Of a stretch of DNA of 64,000 nt, positions 35,664-44,261 are shown one piece after another. Under the pieces are notes generated by a model, which was given only the letters and a program-made list of their open reading frames with translations, made no database searches and was not told the origin of the DNA. The translations under genes were made by a program, and so were the position numbers. The stretch comes from Pseudomonas izuensis (lineage in GTDB: Bacteria; Pseudomonadota; Gammaproteobacteria; Pseudomonadales; Pseudomonadaceae): contig NZ_WTFT01000002.1 of NCBI RefSeq assembly GCF_009861505.1, forward strand, positions 248,001-312,000, given 5' to 3'. Numbering within the stretch: position 1 is the stretch's first letter; each line of letters starts with the position of its first letter.

Positions 35664-36065
35664 TTACTCCTGCCCAATCGACTCCAAAAACTCCGACCGC
35701 TCGTCACTGGTGCGCGCCACGCAATCATTTTGCGCAATGGTGAACGCCTTGCTGCCGGCCGTGGCCGGGAAGGCTTCGACGGCGCAGTCGGCCTCACGGG
35801 TTTTCAGCCATTGTTGTTGTGCTGCCTTGAGCTTGGCGGTGATGTCGGCCAATTGCGTCGGGTTCTTGCCATACAGCGACTGCAGGCGCTCGTTCAGGTT
35901 TTTGTAGTTTTCGCTCAGCAGGTCTTCGGCCGTGGTCTTGCTGAAGGCGGAGCATTCCAGGGTCTGGACGTCGTTTTCGACTTTGTCGCAGGGGTTGTCG
36001 TCGGCTTCTTCCGCTGCGTGTACGCCGGTCGCAATCAGTGCCAGTGCCAGGATGATCGATTTCAT
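35664..36065 (-). CDS. Secreted LprI/DUF1311-like protein
   Basis: 133 residues with a clear signal peptide (MKSIILALALIATGVHA). The mature part has four cysteines (NPCDKV, LECSAF, ADCAVE, NDCVARTSDER) in the DUF1311 pattern; the CAVE...CVARTSDERSEFL ending is typical. Mycobacterial LprI inhibits lysozyme, but most relatives are untested. ATG 36065 is the start; reading further upstream only follows the antisense of the next gene. Confidence 0.84.
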   Translation of the reverse strand: MKSIILALALIATGVHAAEEADDNPCDKVENDVQTLECSAFSKTTAEDLLSENYKNLNERLQSLYGKNPTQLADITAKLKAAQQQWLKTREADCAVEAFPATAGSKAFTIAQNDCVARTSDERSEFLESIGQE

Positions 36066-36314
36066 GTATGTCGCCGCCCCTTTTCCAATAAAGCGTCCAG
36101 TGAAGCATTCTGAGTTGCGGCGAATTCTGGCCCATGCCGGCGCCCTTGAACAGGTCGCGAATTGTGCCTGGCGACGACCCTTTGTCGCGGATTGACGCTT
36201 TCGGCAATTCCCCTGTCGTTTTTGCACCCGGCTACCAAGGCACCGAGGCATATGCTGGCCCCAAAGCGCCGGCAGACGATTCGGCGCATGAATCGCTAAG
36301 AAGGGGACAGCCTG
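36066..36314. promoter_or_regulatory. Promoter region of the dimethylglycine operon
   Basis: 249 bp between the LprI-like gene and the M19-like gene. It contains GTCGCGAATTG (36154-36164) and GTCGCGGATTG (36184-36194), 10 of 11 identical and 30 bp apart, with GCGAC at 36171-36175 between them. These match the core word of the other candidate activator sites, but the spacing is three rather than two helical turns. Confidence 0.5.
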
Positions 36315-37292
36315 ATGAGCCCAGCCGAATTGCACGCCGACAGCATCGTTATCGACGGGCTGATTATTGCCAAGTGGAACCGTGAGCTGTTCGAAGACAT
36401 GCGCAAGGGCGGTCTGACCGCAGCCAACTGCACCGTGTCGGTGTGGGAGGGCTTCCAGGCCACCGTCAACAACATCGCCGCCAGCCAGAAGCTGATCCGC
36501 GAGAACAGCGACCTGGTGATTCCGGTACGCACCACGGCTGACATCCGCAAGGCCAAGGAGCAGGGCAAGACCGGCATCCTCTTCGGCTTCCAGAATGCCC
36601 ACGCTTATGAAGACCAGATCGGTTACGTCGAAGTGTTCAAGCAGCTCGGCGTCGGTATCGTACAGATGTGCTACAACACCCAGAACCTGGTGGGCACCGG
36701 CTGCTACGAGCGCGATGGCGGCCTGTCGGGTTTCGGTCGTGAAATCGTCGCCGAGATGAACCGTGTCGGCGTGATGTGCGACCTGTCCCACGTCGGCTCC
36801 AAGACTTCCGAAGAAGTCATCCTCGAATCGAAAAAACCGGTTTGCTACTCCCACTGCCTGCCGTCGGGTCTCAAAGAGCACCCGCGCAACAAGTCCGATG
36901 AAGAGCTGAAGTTCATTGCCGACCACGGCGGTTTCGTCGGCGTGACCATGTTCGCGCCGTTCCTGGCCAAAGGCATCGATTCGACCATCGACGACTACGC
37001 CGAAGCCATCGAATACACCCTGAACATCGTCGGCGAAGACGCCATCGGTATCGGCACCGACTTCACCCAGGGTCACGGTCAGGACTTCTTCGAATACCTG
37101 ACTCACGACAAGGGCTACGCCCGCCGCCTGACCAGCTTCGGCAAGATCATCAACCCGCTGGGCATCCGTACCGTGGGCGAGTTCCCGAACCTGACCGAGA
37201 CATTGCTCAAGCGCGGCCATTCCGAGCGCGTGGTGCGCAAGATCATGGGCGAGAACTGGGTGAACGTCTTGAAAGACGTTTGGGGCGAATAA
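36315..37292 (+). CDS. M19 membrane-dipeptidase-family protein with altered metal site
   Basis: 325-residue TIM-barrel protein of the renal dipeptidase family, first in the dgc gene cluster (as in P. aeruginosa PA5396). Conserved: His159 (DLSHVG), His180 (SHCLP) and Asp249 (IGTDF). Not conserved: the N-terminal HxD pair, where IDGLIIAKWN stands at residues 13-22, and the bridging Glu, which is Gln93 (FQNAH). A binuclear dipeptidase site is therefore incomplete, so substrate or chemistry may differ. AAGGGGA precedes the ATG. No signal peptide. Confidence 0.85.
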   Translation: MSPAELHADSIVIDGLIIAKWNRELFEDMRKGGLTAANCTVSVWEGFQATVNNIAASQKLIRENSDLVIPVRTTADIRKAKEQGKTGILFGFQNAHAYEDQIGYVEVFKQLGVGIVQMCYNTQNLVGTGCYERDGGLSGFGREIVAEMNRVGVMCDLSHVGSKTSEEVILESKKPVCYSHCLPSGLKEHPRNKSDEELKFIADHGGFVGVTMFAPFLAKGIDSTIDDYAEAIEYTLNIVGEDAIGIGTDFTQGHGQDFFEYLTHDKGYARRLTSFGKIINPLGIRTVGEFPNLTETLLKRGHSERVVRKIMGENWVNVLKDVWGE

Positions 37293-37314
37293 GCCGCCGC
37301 ATCTCTGATCTTTT

Positions 37315-37337
37315 CCCCCGGCCGTCCGTGCCGGGGG
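37315..37337 (+). promoter_or_regulatory. Intercistronic hairpin, M19-like gene to DUF5943 gene
   Basis: CCCCCGGC (37315-37322) pairs with GCCGGGGG (37330-37337) over a seven-base loop. No T-run follows, so this is an intra-operon stem rather than a terminator. Confidence 0.65.
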
Positions 37338-37369
37338 CAACAACAAAATTTTTCTGGAGTTAAGTTTCC

Positions 37370-37900
37370 ATGGCCAAGATCGCCCCGCAATTGCCTATCG
37401 AAGTCGACAGCGAAACCGGTGTCTGGACTTCCGACGCCCTGCCGATGCTGTACGTGCCGCGCCATTTCTTCGTCAACAATCACATGGGCATCGAGGAAGT
37501 GCTGGGCGCCGAAGCCTATGCCGAAATCCTCTACAAGGCCGGCTACAAGTCCGCCTGGCACTGGTGTGAAAAAGAAGCCGAATGCCATGGCCTGGAAGGC
37601 GTCGCGGTGTTCGAGCACTACATGAAGCGCCTGTCGCAGCGCGGCTGGGGCCTGTTCAAGATCCAGGACATCGACCTCGACAAGGGCACCTGCAGCGTCA
37701 AGCTCGAACACTCGGCGTTCGTCTACGTGTACGGCAAGGTCGGACGCAAGGTCGACTACATGTTCACCGGCTGGTTTGCCGGCGCGATGGATCAGATCCT
37801 CGCCGCTCGCGGCAGCAAGATCCGCACCGTGGCCGAGCAAGTCTACGGTGGCTCCGAAGAGGGCCACGAAGACGGCTTGTTCATCGTCAAGCCGTTGTAA
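37370..37900 (+). CDS. DUF5943 protein, V4R-like
   Basis: 176-residue cytoplasmic protein of unknown function that accompanies dgcA (PA5397 position). The second half (CSVKLEHSAFVYVYG, then GWFAGAMDQIL, then VAEQVYGGSEEGHEDGLFIV) follows the rhythm of V4R small-ligand-binding domains, but without their metal-binding cysteines. It begins 77 bp after the M19-like gene and ends 15 bp before dgcA, so it is part of the operon. A role in dimethylglycine metabolism is inferred from place only. Confidence 0.78.
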   Translation: MAKIAPQLPIEVDSETGVWTSDALPMLYVPRHFFVNNHMGIEEVLGAEAYAEILYKAGYKSAWHWCEKEAECHGLEGVAVFEHYMKRLSQRGWGLFKIQDIDLDKGTCSVKLEHSAFVYVYGKVGRKVDYMFTGWFAGAMDQILAARGSKIRTVAEQVYGGSEEGHEDGLFIVKPL

Positions 37901-37915
37901 GTCGAGGATCCCGCC

Positions 37916-39976
37916 ATGGCTTTCGAAGCAATGTTCCAGCCGATCCAGATCGGCAAACTGACCATCCGCAACCGCGTGCTCAGCACCGCGCACGCCGAGG
38001 TCTACGCGACCGACGGCGGCATGACCACCGACCGGTACGTCAAGTATTACGAAGAGAAGGCCAAGGGCGGGATCGGCCTGGCGATCTGCGGCGGTTCGTC
38101 CGTGGTCGCCATCGACAGCCCGCAGGAATGGTGGAGTTCGGTGAACCTGTCCACCGACCGCATCATTCCGCACTTCCAGAATCTGGCCGACGCCATGCAC
38201 AAGCACGGCGCCAAGATCATGATCCAGATTACCCACATGGGCCGTCGTTCCCGTTGGGATGGTTTCAACTGGCCGACGCTGATGTCGCCGTCGGGCATTC
38301 GTGAACCGGTGCACCGCGCCACCTGCAAAACCATCGAGCCGGAAGAAATCTGGCGGGTGATCGGCAACTACGCGCAAGCGGCACGTCGCGCCAAGGCCGG
38401 TGGCCTGGACGGTGTCGAGCTGTCGGCCGTGCACCAGCACATGATCGACCAGTTCTGGAGCCCGCGGGTCAACAAGCGTACCGACGAATGGGGCGGTACC
38501 TTCGAAGGCCGTATGAAGTTCGGCCTGGAAGTGCTCAAGGCCGTGCGCGCCGAGGTCGGTGACGATTTCTGCGTGGGCATGCGCATCTGCGGTGACGAGT
38601 TCCACCCGGATGGTCTGTCCCATGAAGACATGAAGCAGATCGCCAAGTATTACGACGACACCGGCATGCTCGATTTCATCGGCGTCGTGGGTTCGGGTTG
38701 CGACACCCACAACACCCTGGCCAACGTGATTCCGAACATGAGTTATCCACCGGAGCCGTTCCTGCACCTGGCCGCCGGTATCAAGGAAGTGGTCAAGGTT
38801 CCGGTGCTGCACGCGCAGAACATCAAGGACCCGAACCAGGCGACCCGTATTCTGGAGGGCGGTTACGTCGACATGGTCGGCATGACCCGCGCGCATATCG
38901 CCGACCCGCACCTGATCGCCAAGATCAAGATGGGCCAGGTCGACCAGATCAAGCAGTGCGTCGGTGCCAACTACTGCATCGACCGTCAGTACCAAGGCCT
39001 GGATGTGCTGTGCATCCAGAACGCGGCAACCTCCCGTGAATACATGGGTGTGCCGCACATCATCGAAAAGACCACCGGTAAAAAACGCAAGGTAGTGGTG
39101 GTCGGCGCCGGCCCTGCGGGGATGGAAGCCGCCCGCGTGGCTGCCGAGCGTGGCCACGACGTGACCCTGTTCGAGAAAAAGGAATTCATCGGCGGGCAGA
39201 TCACCACGGCGTCGAAAGCGCCCCAGCGCGACCAGATCGCCGGTATCACCCGCTGGTATCAGCTGGAACTGGCACGCTTGAAAGTCGACCTGCGCCTGGG
39301 CACCGCGGCGGATGCGCCGACCATCATGGACCTGCGTCCGGATGTGGTGGTACTGGCGGTCGGCGGTCACCCGTACCTGGAGCAGAATGAACACTGGGGC
39401 GCAGCTGAAGGCCTGGTGGTTAGCAGCTGGGACGTGCTCGATGGCAAGGTGGCGCCAGGCAAGAACGTGCTGGTCTACGACACCATTTGTGAGTTCACCG
39501 GCATGTCCACCGCCGACTTCCTCGCCGACAAGGGCAGCCAGGTCGAGATCGTCACCGACGACATCAAGCCCGGCGTGGCGATTGGCGGTACGTCGTTCCC
39601 GACTTACTACCGCAGCATGTACCCGAAAGAAGTGATCATGACCGGCGACATGATGCTGGAGAAGGTCTACCGCGAAGGCGACAAGCTGGTGGCGGTGCTG
39701 GAAAACGAATACACCGGCGCCAAAGAGGAGCGGGTGGTGGACCAGGTGGTCGTGGAAAACGGCGTGCGTCCGGACGAAGAAATCTACTACGCGCTGAAGG
39801 AAGGCTCGCGCAACAAAGGCCAGATCGACGTCGAAGCCTTGTTTGCGATCAAGCCACAGCCTTGCCTGGAGCAGAGCGGCGACGGCTACCTGCTGTTCCG
39901 CATCGGCGACTGCGTGGCCCAGCGTAACGTCCACGCGGCGATCTACGACGCCCTGCGGCTGTGCAAGGATTTCTAA
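37916..39976 (+). CDS. dgcA: Dimethylglycine demethylase subunit DgcA
   Basis: 686-residue flavoprotein of the old-yellow-enzyme/2,4-dienoyl-CoA-reductase type. N-terminal FMN barrel (MFQPIQIGKLTIRNRV pattern; GVELSAVHQHMIDQF), a cysteine cluster region (QCVGANYCIDRQYQG), then an FAD/NAD domain with VVVVGAGPAGMEAARVAAERG from about residue 391. With DgcB it converts dimethylglycine to sarcosine; electrons probably pass to the EtfAB encoded downstream. GAGGAT precedes the ATG. A REPIN separates dgcA and dgcB. Confidence 0.95.
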   Translation: MAFEAMFQPIQIGKLTIRNRVLSTAHAEVYATDGGMTTDRYVKYYEEKAKGGIGLAICGGSSVVAIDSPQEWWSSVNLSTDRIIPHFQNLADAMHKHGAKIMIQITHMGRRSRWDGFNWPTLMSPSGIREPVHRATCKTIEPEEIWRVIGNYAQAARRAKAGGLDGVELSAVHQHMIDQFWSPRVNKRTDEWGGTFEGRMKFGLEVLKAVRAEVGDDFCVGMRICGDEFHPDGLSHEDMKQIAKYYDDTGMLDFIGVVGSGCDTHNTLANVIPNMSYPPEPFLHLAAGIKEVVKVPVLHAQNIKDPNQATRILEGGYVDMVGMTRAHIADPHLIAKIKMGQVDQIKQCVGANYCIDRQYQGLDVLCIQNAATSREYMGVPHIIEKTTGKKRKVVVVGAGPAGMEAARVAAERGHDVTLFEKKEFIGGQITTASKAPQRDQIAGITRWYQLELARLKVDLRLGTAADAPTIMDLRPDVVVLAVGGHPYLEQNEHWGAAEGLVVSSWDVLDGKVAPGKNVLVYDTICEFTGMSTADFLADKGSQVEIVTDDIKPGVAIGGTSFPTYYRSMYPKEVIMTGDMMLEKVYREGDKLVAVLENEYTGAKEERVVDQVVVENGVRPDEEIYYALKEGSRNKGQIDVEALFAIKPQPCLEQSGDGYLLFRIGDCVAQRNVHAAIYDALRLCKDF

Positions 39977-39991
39977 GAGCTTGCACATAAC

Positions 39992-40089
39992 CCTGTGGGA
40001 GCAAGGCTTGCCCGCGATTGCGTTGGAACATTCGACGAATCTTTGTCGGTAGAAATACCGCCATCGCGAGCAAGCTTTGCTCCCACAGG
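39992..40089. repeat. REPIN inside the dgc operon, mixed classes
   Basis: First arm (39992-40018) is of the GCGGGCAAGCCTTGC type, the second (40062-40089) of the GCGAGCAAGCTTTGC type. Each arm belongs to a different REP class. Confidence 0.86.
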
Positions 40090-40123
40090 AAATCGGGCAA
40101 GGCATCCAGGTAGTTTGGCCTGC

Positions 40124-40139
40124 AAGACCCTGCGGTCTT
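40124..40139 (+). promoter_or_regulatory. Short hairpin in the dgcB leader
   Basis: AAGACC and GGTCTT form a six-pair stem just before the GGGAG ribosome site of dgcB. It could limit or time dgcB translation; evidence is structural only. Confidence 0.35.
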
Positions 40140-40152
40140 TGGGAGCTTCACC

Positions 40153-42099
40153 ATGTTGAACACCCTTCTTCCAATCCTGTTGTTCGCTGCCCTGGGCCTC
40201 GCGGTTCTGGGCGCGTTGCGGCGGATAAACATGTGGCGCCGGGGCCGGGCCTCGAAGGTCGACCTGATCGGCGGCCTGTTTGCCATGCCCAAACGCTACA
40301 TGGTCGACCTGCACCACGTGGTGGCGCGGGACAAGTACATTGCCAACACCCACGTCGCCACGGCCGGCGGCGCGGTGGCGTCCATCGTGCTGGCGATTCT
40401 GGTGCATGGTTTCGGTTTGCATAACCGCTTGCTCGGTTATGCGCTGCTGTTGATGACGGCGGTGATGTTCGTCGGCGCGATCTTTGTGTACCTGCGTCGT
40501 CGCAACCCACCTTCACGCCTGTCGAAAGGCCCGTGGATGCGCCTGCCGAAAAGCCTGTTGGCGTTCTCGGCGTCGTTCTTCCTGGTGACCCTGCCGGTGG
40601 CAGGCATCCTGCCGGAAAACTTCGGTGGCTGGCTGTTGGCGGTGATTCTCGGTGTCGGCGTGCTGTGGGGCGTGTCCGAATTGTTCTTCGGCATGACCTG
40701 GGGCGGGCCGATGAAGCACGCCTTTGCCGGTGCCCTGCACCTGGCCTGGCACCGTCGCGCCGAACGTTTTGGTGGTGGTCGTTCCACGGGTTTGAAGCCA
40801 CTGGATCTGGAAGACCCGACTGCACCGCTGGGCGTGGAAAAACCCAAGGATTTCACCTGGAACCAGTTGCTCGGTTTCGACGCCTGCGTGCAGTGCGGTA
40901 AATGCGAAGCGGCGTGCCCGGCGTTCGCCGCCGGCCAGCCGCTGAACCCGAAAAAACTGATTCAGGACATGGTCGTCGGCCTGGCCGGCGGCACCGATGC
41001 CAAATTCGCCGGCAGTCCGTATCCGGGCAAAACCATCGGTGAGCACGCGGGCAATCCGCATCAACCGATCGTCAACGGTCTGGTGGATGCCGAAACCCTG
41101 TGGTCGTGCACCACTTGCCGTGCTTGCGTCGAGGAGTGCCCGATGATGATCGAGCACGTCGATGCCATCGTCGACATGCGCCGCCATCTGACTTTGGAAA
41201 AAGGCGCGACCCCGAACAAGGGCGCCGAAGTCCTGGAAAACCTGATCGCCACCGACAACCCGGGCGGTTTTGCACCGGGAGGGCGGATGAACTGGGCGGC
41301 GGACTTGAACCTCAATCTACTCAGCGAGAAGAAATCCACCGACGTGCTGTTCTGGGTTGGCGACGGCGCCTTCGACATGCGCAACCAGCGCACTCTGCGT
41401 GCCTTCGTCAAAGTGCTGAAAGCGGCGAAAATCGACTTCGCGGTGCTGGGCCTCGAAGAGCGTGACAGTGGTGACGTGGCCCGACGCCTGGGCGACGAAG
41501 CGACCTTCCAGTTGCTGGCCAAGCGAAACATCCAGACCCTGGCCAAATACAGCTTCAACCGCATTGTCACCTGCGACCCACACAGCTTCCACGTGCTGAA
41601 AAACGAGTACGGCGCCTTCGACGGCAATTACCTGGTGCAGCACCACAGCACCTACATGGCCGAAATCATCGACGCCGGCGCGCTCAATCTCGGCCAGCAC
41701 AAAGGCAACAGCGTGACCTATCACGATCCGTGCTATCTGGGCCGCTACAACGGCGAGTACGAGGCACCGCGCGAGGTACTGCGCGCCCTCGGCATCGAGA
41801 TCAAGGAAATGCAACGTTCCGGCTTCCGTTCGCGCTGCTGCGGCGGTGGCGGTGGTGCGCCGATCACCGACATTCCGGGCAAACAACGAATTCCCGACAT
41901 GCGCATGGAAGACATTCGCGAGACGGGCGCCGAACTGGTGGCCGTGGGTTGCCCACAGTGCACCGCGATGCTTGAAGGTGTGGTCGAACCACGGCCGTTG
42001 ATCAAGGACATCGCCGAACTGGTGGCTGATGCGCTGTTGGAAGACGAAGTCCCGAAGTCGTCAACACCGGCCAAACGTGAACCTGCGGAGGTGCACTGA
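40153..42099 (+). CDS. dgcB: Dimethylglycine demethylase subunit DgcB (Fe-S, CCG domain)
   Basis: 648 residues. N-terminal membrane part (segments at about 4-21, 70-88, 97-115, 140-178), then two [4Fe-4S] motifs CVQCGKCEAACP (Cys245/248/251/255) and CTTCRACVEECP (Cys319/322/325/329), then heterodisulfide-reductase-like CCG blocks (YHDPCYLGRYNG; RSRCCGGGGG; AVGCPQC). It probably links demethylation to the quinone pool. Its TGA overlaps the etfA ATG (TGATG), with GGAGG upstream for tight coupling. Confidence 0.95.
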   Translation: MLNTLLPILLFAALGLAVLGALRRINMWRRGRASKVDLIGGLFAMPKRYMVDLHHVVARDKYIANTHVATAGGAVASIVLAILVHGFGLHNRLLGYALLLMTAVMFVGAIFVYLRRRNPPSRLSKGPWMRLPKSLLAFSASFFLVTLPVAGILPENFGGWLLAVILGVGVLWGVSELFFGMTWGGPMKHAFAGALHLAWHRRAERFGGGRSTGLKPLDLEDPTAPLGVEKPKDFTWNQLLGFDACVQCGKCEAACPAFAAGQPLNPKKLIQDMVVGLAGGTDAKFAGSPYPGKTIGEHAGNPHQPIVNGLVDAETLWSCTTCRACVEECPMMIEHVDAIVDMRRHLTLEKGATPNKGAEVLENLIATDNPGGFAPGGRMNWAADLNLNLLSEKKSTDVLFWVGDGAFDMRNQRTLRAFVKVLKAAKIDFAVLGLEERDSGDVARRLGDEATFQLLAKRNIQTLAKYSFNRIVTCDPHSFHVLKNEYGAFDGNYLVQHHSTYMAEIIDAGALNLGQHKGNSVTYHDPCYLGRYNGEYEAPREVLRALGIEIKEMQRSGFRSRCCGGGGGAPITDIPGKQRIPDMRMEDIRETGAELVAVGCPQCTAMLEGVVEPRPLIKDIAELVADALLEDEVPKSSTPAKREPAEVH

Positions 42100-43319
42100 T
42101 GAGCGACATTATCCGCCGCGACCCCCGCGCCGAATGGATCGCCCGTAACCGTCTGCACCCGCTGCACGCGGCGATGCAACCGGCGCAACACAGCTGGATG
42201 GGGCCCAATGGCGTCATCCGCAAGAATCTGCATGGCATGGGCTTTATCGGCCCCAACGGGATCAAGCGCATCGACCGCAGCGGCGCGCAACAGGGCGGGT
42301 CGGCCAAGCGCTCGGCCGCCGTTGAAGTGCAACTGCCATTGCATCAGGTGCCTGCACCGGCGTTCTACATCAGCGTGGTGCCGGACATGGTCGGTGGCCG
42401 TTTGAGCAGTCACGACAAGGATTTGCTGGGCCTGGCCCATCAACTGGCCGGTAAGGACGGCGCGGTACTGGCCGTGGTTTTCGGCGAACACAAGGAAAGC
42501 GCCTTTGCCACGGCGGGCGTCGACCGCCTGCTGGTGCTTGAAGGCGACGAATTCAGCGGTTATGCACCGGAACAACGGGTCCAGGGCCTGCGGGCTGTGG
42601 ATAACCAGTTCAACCCGCGTCACTGGTTGCTGCCGGACAGCCGCAGCGGTGGCGGCGAATTGGGTCGGCGCTTCGCCGCGGCTTTGGGCGAACGCCCGGC
42701 CACGCGGGTCTGGCAGGTCAAGGATCAGGAGTGCATCGGCCGCGCCGGTGCTGGCTTGCAAGACTTGGCCCGTCCGGTCGCGCGCCTGATTCTGGCTGCC
42801 GTCGAATGCGCCGAGCCGGTCAGCGAAACCCGTCACGAAGCCTTGCCGGTGGAGTTATCCACAACCGTCGCGCGCAGTCTCTCGCGCATCGAGGATCTGG
42901 GCGCGGTGGCGGTGGACCCGGCGGCAATTCCCATGGCCGAGGCCGAGTTCATCTTCTCCGGCGGCAACGGGGTCAAGGATTGGGACTTGTTCCACCAGAC
43001 GGCGGCCGCGCTCGGCGCCACCGAAGGGGCATCCCGGGTGGCGGTGGACGATGGCTTCATGGCCCGGGACCGCCAGGTCGGTGCGTCCGGTACCTGGGTC
43101 ACTGCACGGGTCTACGTGGCGGTGGGGATTTCCGGGGCGATCCAACACCTGCAAGGCATCGGTGCCTGCGACAAGGTGGTGGCGATCAACCTCGACCCTG
43201 GCTGCGACATGATCAAACGGGCCGACCTGTCGGTGATCGGCGAGAGCGCCGAGATTCTTCGAGCCTTGATCGCGGCGGTAGAGGCTTACCGCAACGACGC
43301 CAAGCGCGATGCGGCTTAA
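42099..43319 (+). CDS. etfA: Electron transfer flavoprotein alpha subunit
   Basis: 406 residues, longer than ordinary EtfA (about 310) by an N-terminal extension of some 90-100 residues (including WMGPNGVIRKNLHGMGFIGPNG). C-terminal FAD domain is canonical: SRVAVDDGFMARDRQVGASG, then VYVAVGISGAIQHLQGI and AINLDPGCDMIKRADLSVIG. It is dedicated to the dimethylglycine system by position and translational coupling to dgcB. Confidence 0.93.
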   Translation: MSDIIRRDPRAEWIARNRLHPLHAAMQPAQHSWMGPNGVIRKNLHGMGFIGPNGIKRIDRSGAQQGGSAKRSAAVEVQLPLHQVPAPAFYISVVPDMVGGRLSSHDKDLLGLAHQLAGKDGAVLAVVFGEHKESAFATAGVDRLLVLEGDEFSGYAPEQRVQGLRAVDNQFNPRHWLLPDSRSGGGELGRRFAAALGERPATRVWQVKDQECIGRAGAGLQDLARPVARLILAAVECAEPVSETRHEALPVELSTTVARSLSRIEDLGAVAVDPAAIPMAEAEFIFSGGNGVKDWDLFHQTAAALGATEGASRVAVDDGFMARDRQVGASGTWVTARVYVAVGISGAIQHLQGIGACDKVVAINLDPGCDMIKRADLSVIGESAEILRALIAAVEAYRNDAKRDAA

Positions 43320-43334
43320 GGGAAGGAAAGGGTT

Positions 43335-44105
43335 ATGAGCACGAAAATCATCAGCCTGGTGTCCATCGGCGCCCACCCGACGTCCGGCCGGCCACGTCGC
43401 GCGGAGCAGGATGCGCGGGCGGTGGAATTGGGTCTGCAATTGGCTGGGGATAACTTGCAGGTGCTGCATGCCGGCGATGTTGCCGAGCCGGCGTTGCGGG
43501 CTTATCTGGGCATGGGCCTGGAACAGCTGCATGTGCTGGAACAGCCGCAAGGCGCGGACGCGCTGCCAGCGTTGACCAGCTATCTGCGTGATGCCGGGGC
43601 CCAGGTGGTGCTGACCGGTAGCCAGGCGGAAACCGGTGAAGGCTCGGGCATGCTGCCGTTCCTGCTGGCCGAAGGCCTCGGCTGGCCGCTGGTGGTGGGG
43701 CTGGCCCAGGTCGAGTCCATCGACGGAGGTTCGGCTTTGGTGTTGCAAGCCTTGCCCCGTGGCCAGCGTCGTCGCTTGAAGGTGCGTTTGCCGTTTCTGG
43801 CGACTGTGGATAACGCCGCGCCCAAGCCACGGCAGAGCGCCTACGGCCCGGCCCGGCGCGGGGTATTGCAGGCCGATGAGGTGGAAATCGTCGACGATGA
43901 ACTGTTGGCGGTCGCCACTCTGCAACCGGCCAAGCCGCGGCCAAAACGCTTGAAAGTCATCAAGGCCAAGAGCGGCGCTGACCGGATGAAAGCCGCAACG
44001 GCGAAAGCCAGTGGCGGCGGTGGACAAGTGCTCAAGGGCGTTACGGCGCAAGCTGGGGCTGAAGCGATCCTCAAACTTCTGATCGAGGAAGGCGTGGTTC
44101 GCTAG
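43335..44105 (+). CDS. etfB: Electron transfer flavoprotein beta subunit
   Basis: 256 residues. Keeps the EtfB core VVLTGSQAETGEGSGMLPFLLAEGLGWPLVVGLAQVES, where AMP binds in the family, with a Lys/Ala-rich C-terminus. GGAAGGAAAGG lies upstream. Starts 15 bp after etfA. With EtfA it accepts electrons from DgcAB. Sequence is divergent from housekeeping EtfB, as is usual for dedicated ETFs. Confidence 0.92.
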   Translation: MSTKIISLVSIGAHPTSGRPRRAEQDARAVELGLQLAGDNLQVLHAGDVAEPALRAYLGMGLEQLHVLEQPQGADALPALTSYLRDAGAQVVLTGSQAETGEGSGMLPFLLAEGLGWPLVVGLAQVESIDGGSALVLQALPRGQRRRLKVRLPFLATVDNAAPKPRQSAYGPARRGVLQADEVEIVDDELLAVATLQPAKPRPKRLKVIKAKSGADRMKAATAKASGGGGQVLKGVTAQAGAEAILKLLIEEGVVR

Positions 44106-44110
44106 ATCTT

Positions 44111-44211
44111 CTGTAGGAGCGAGCCTGCTCGCGATGGTGGTCAACGATGACGCGGGATGCCTGAATGAACGTGGTGTCCTCAGGTTTTTCGCGAGCAGGC
44201 TCGCTCCTACA
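44111..44211. repeat. REPIN: inverted REP pair (GCGAGCAGGCTCGCTCC class)
   Basis: Copies at 44111-44136 and 44189-44211, directly after etfB. Confidence 0.9.
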
Positions 44212-44261
44212 ATTTTGATCTCCCACCGGATGCCCGCATTACCAGAATTCATGGGGAAACA

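Noticed and set aside
35664-37346. A 560-codon minus-strand frame ending with the LprI-like protein
   Set aside because: Only the last 133 codons (from ATG 36065, with signal peptide) are real; the rest is antisense of the M19-like gene.
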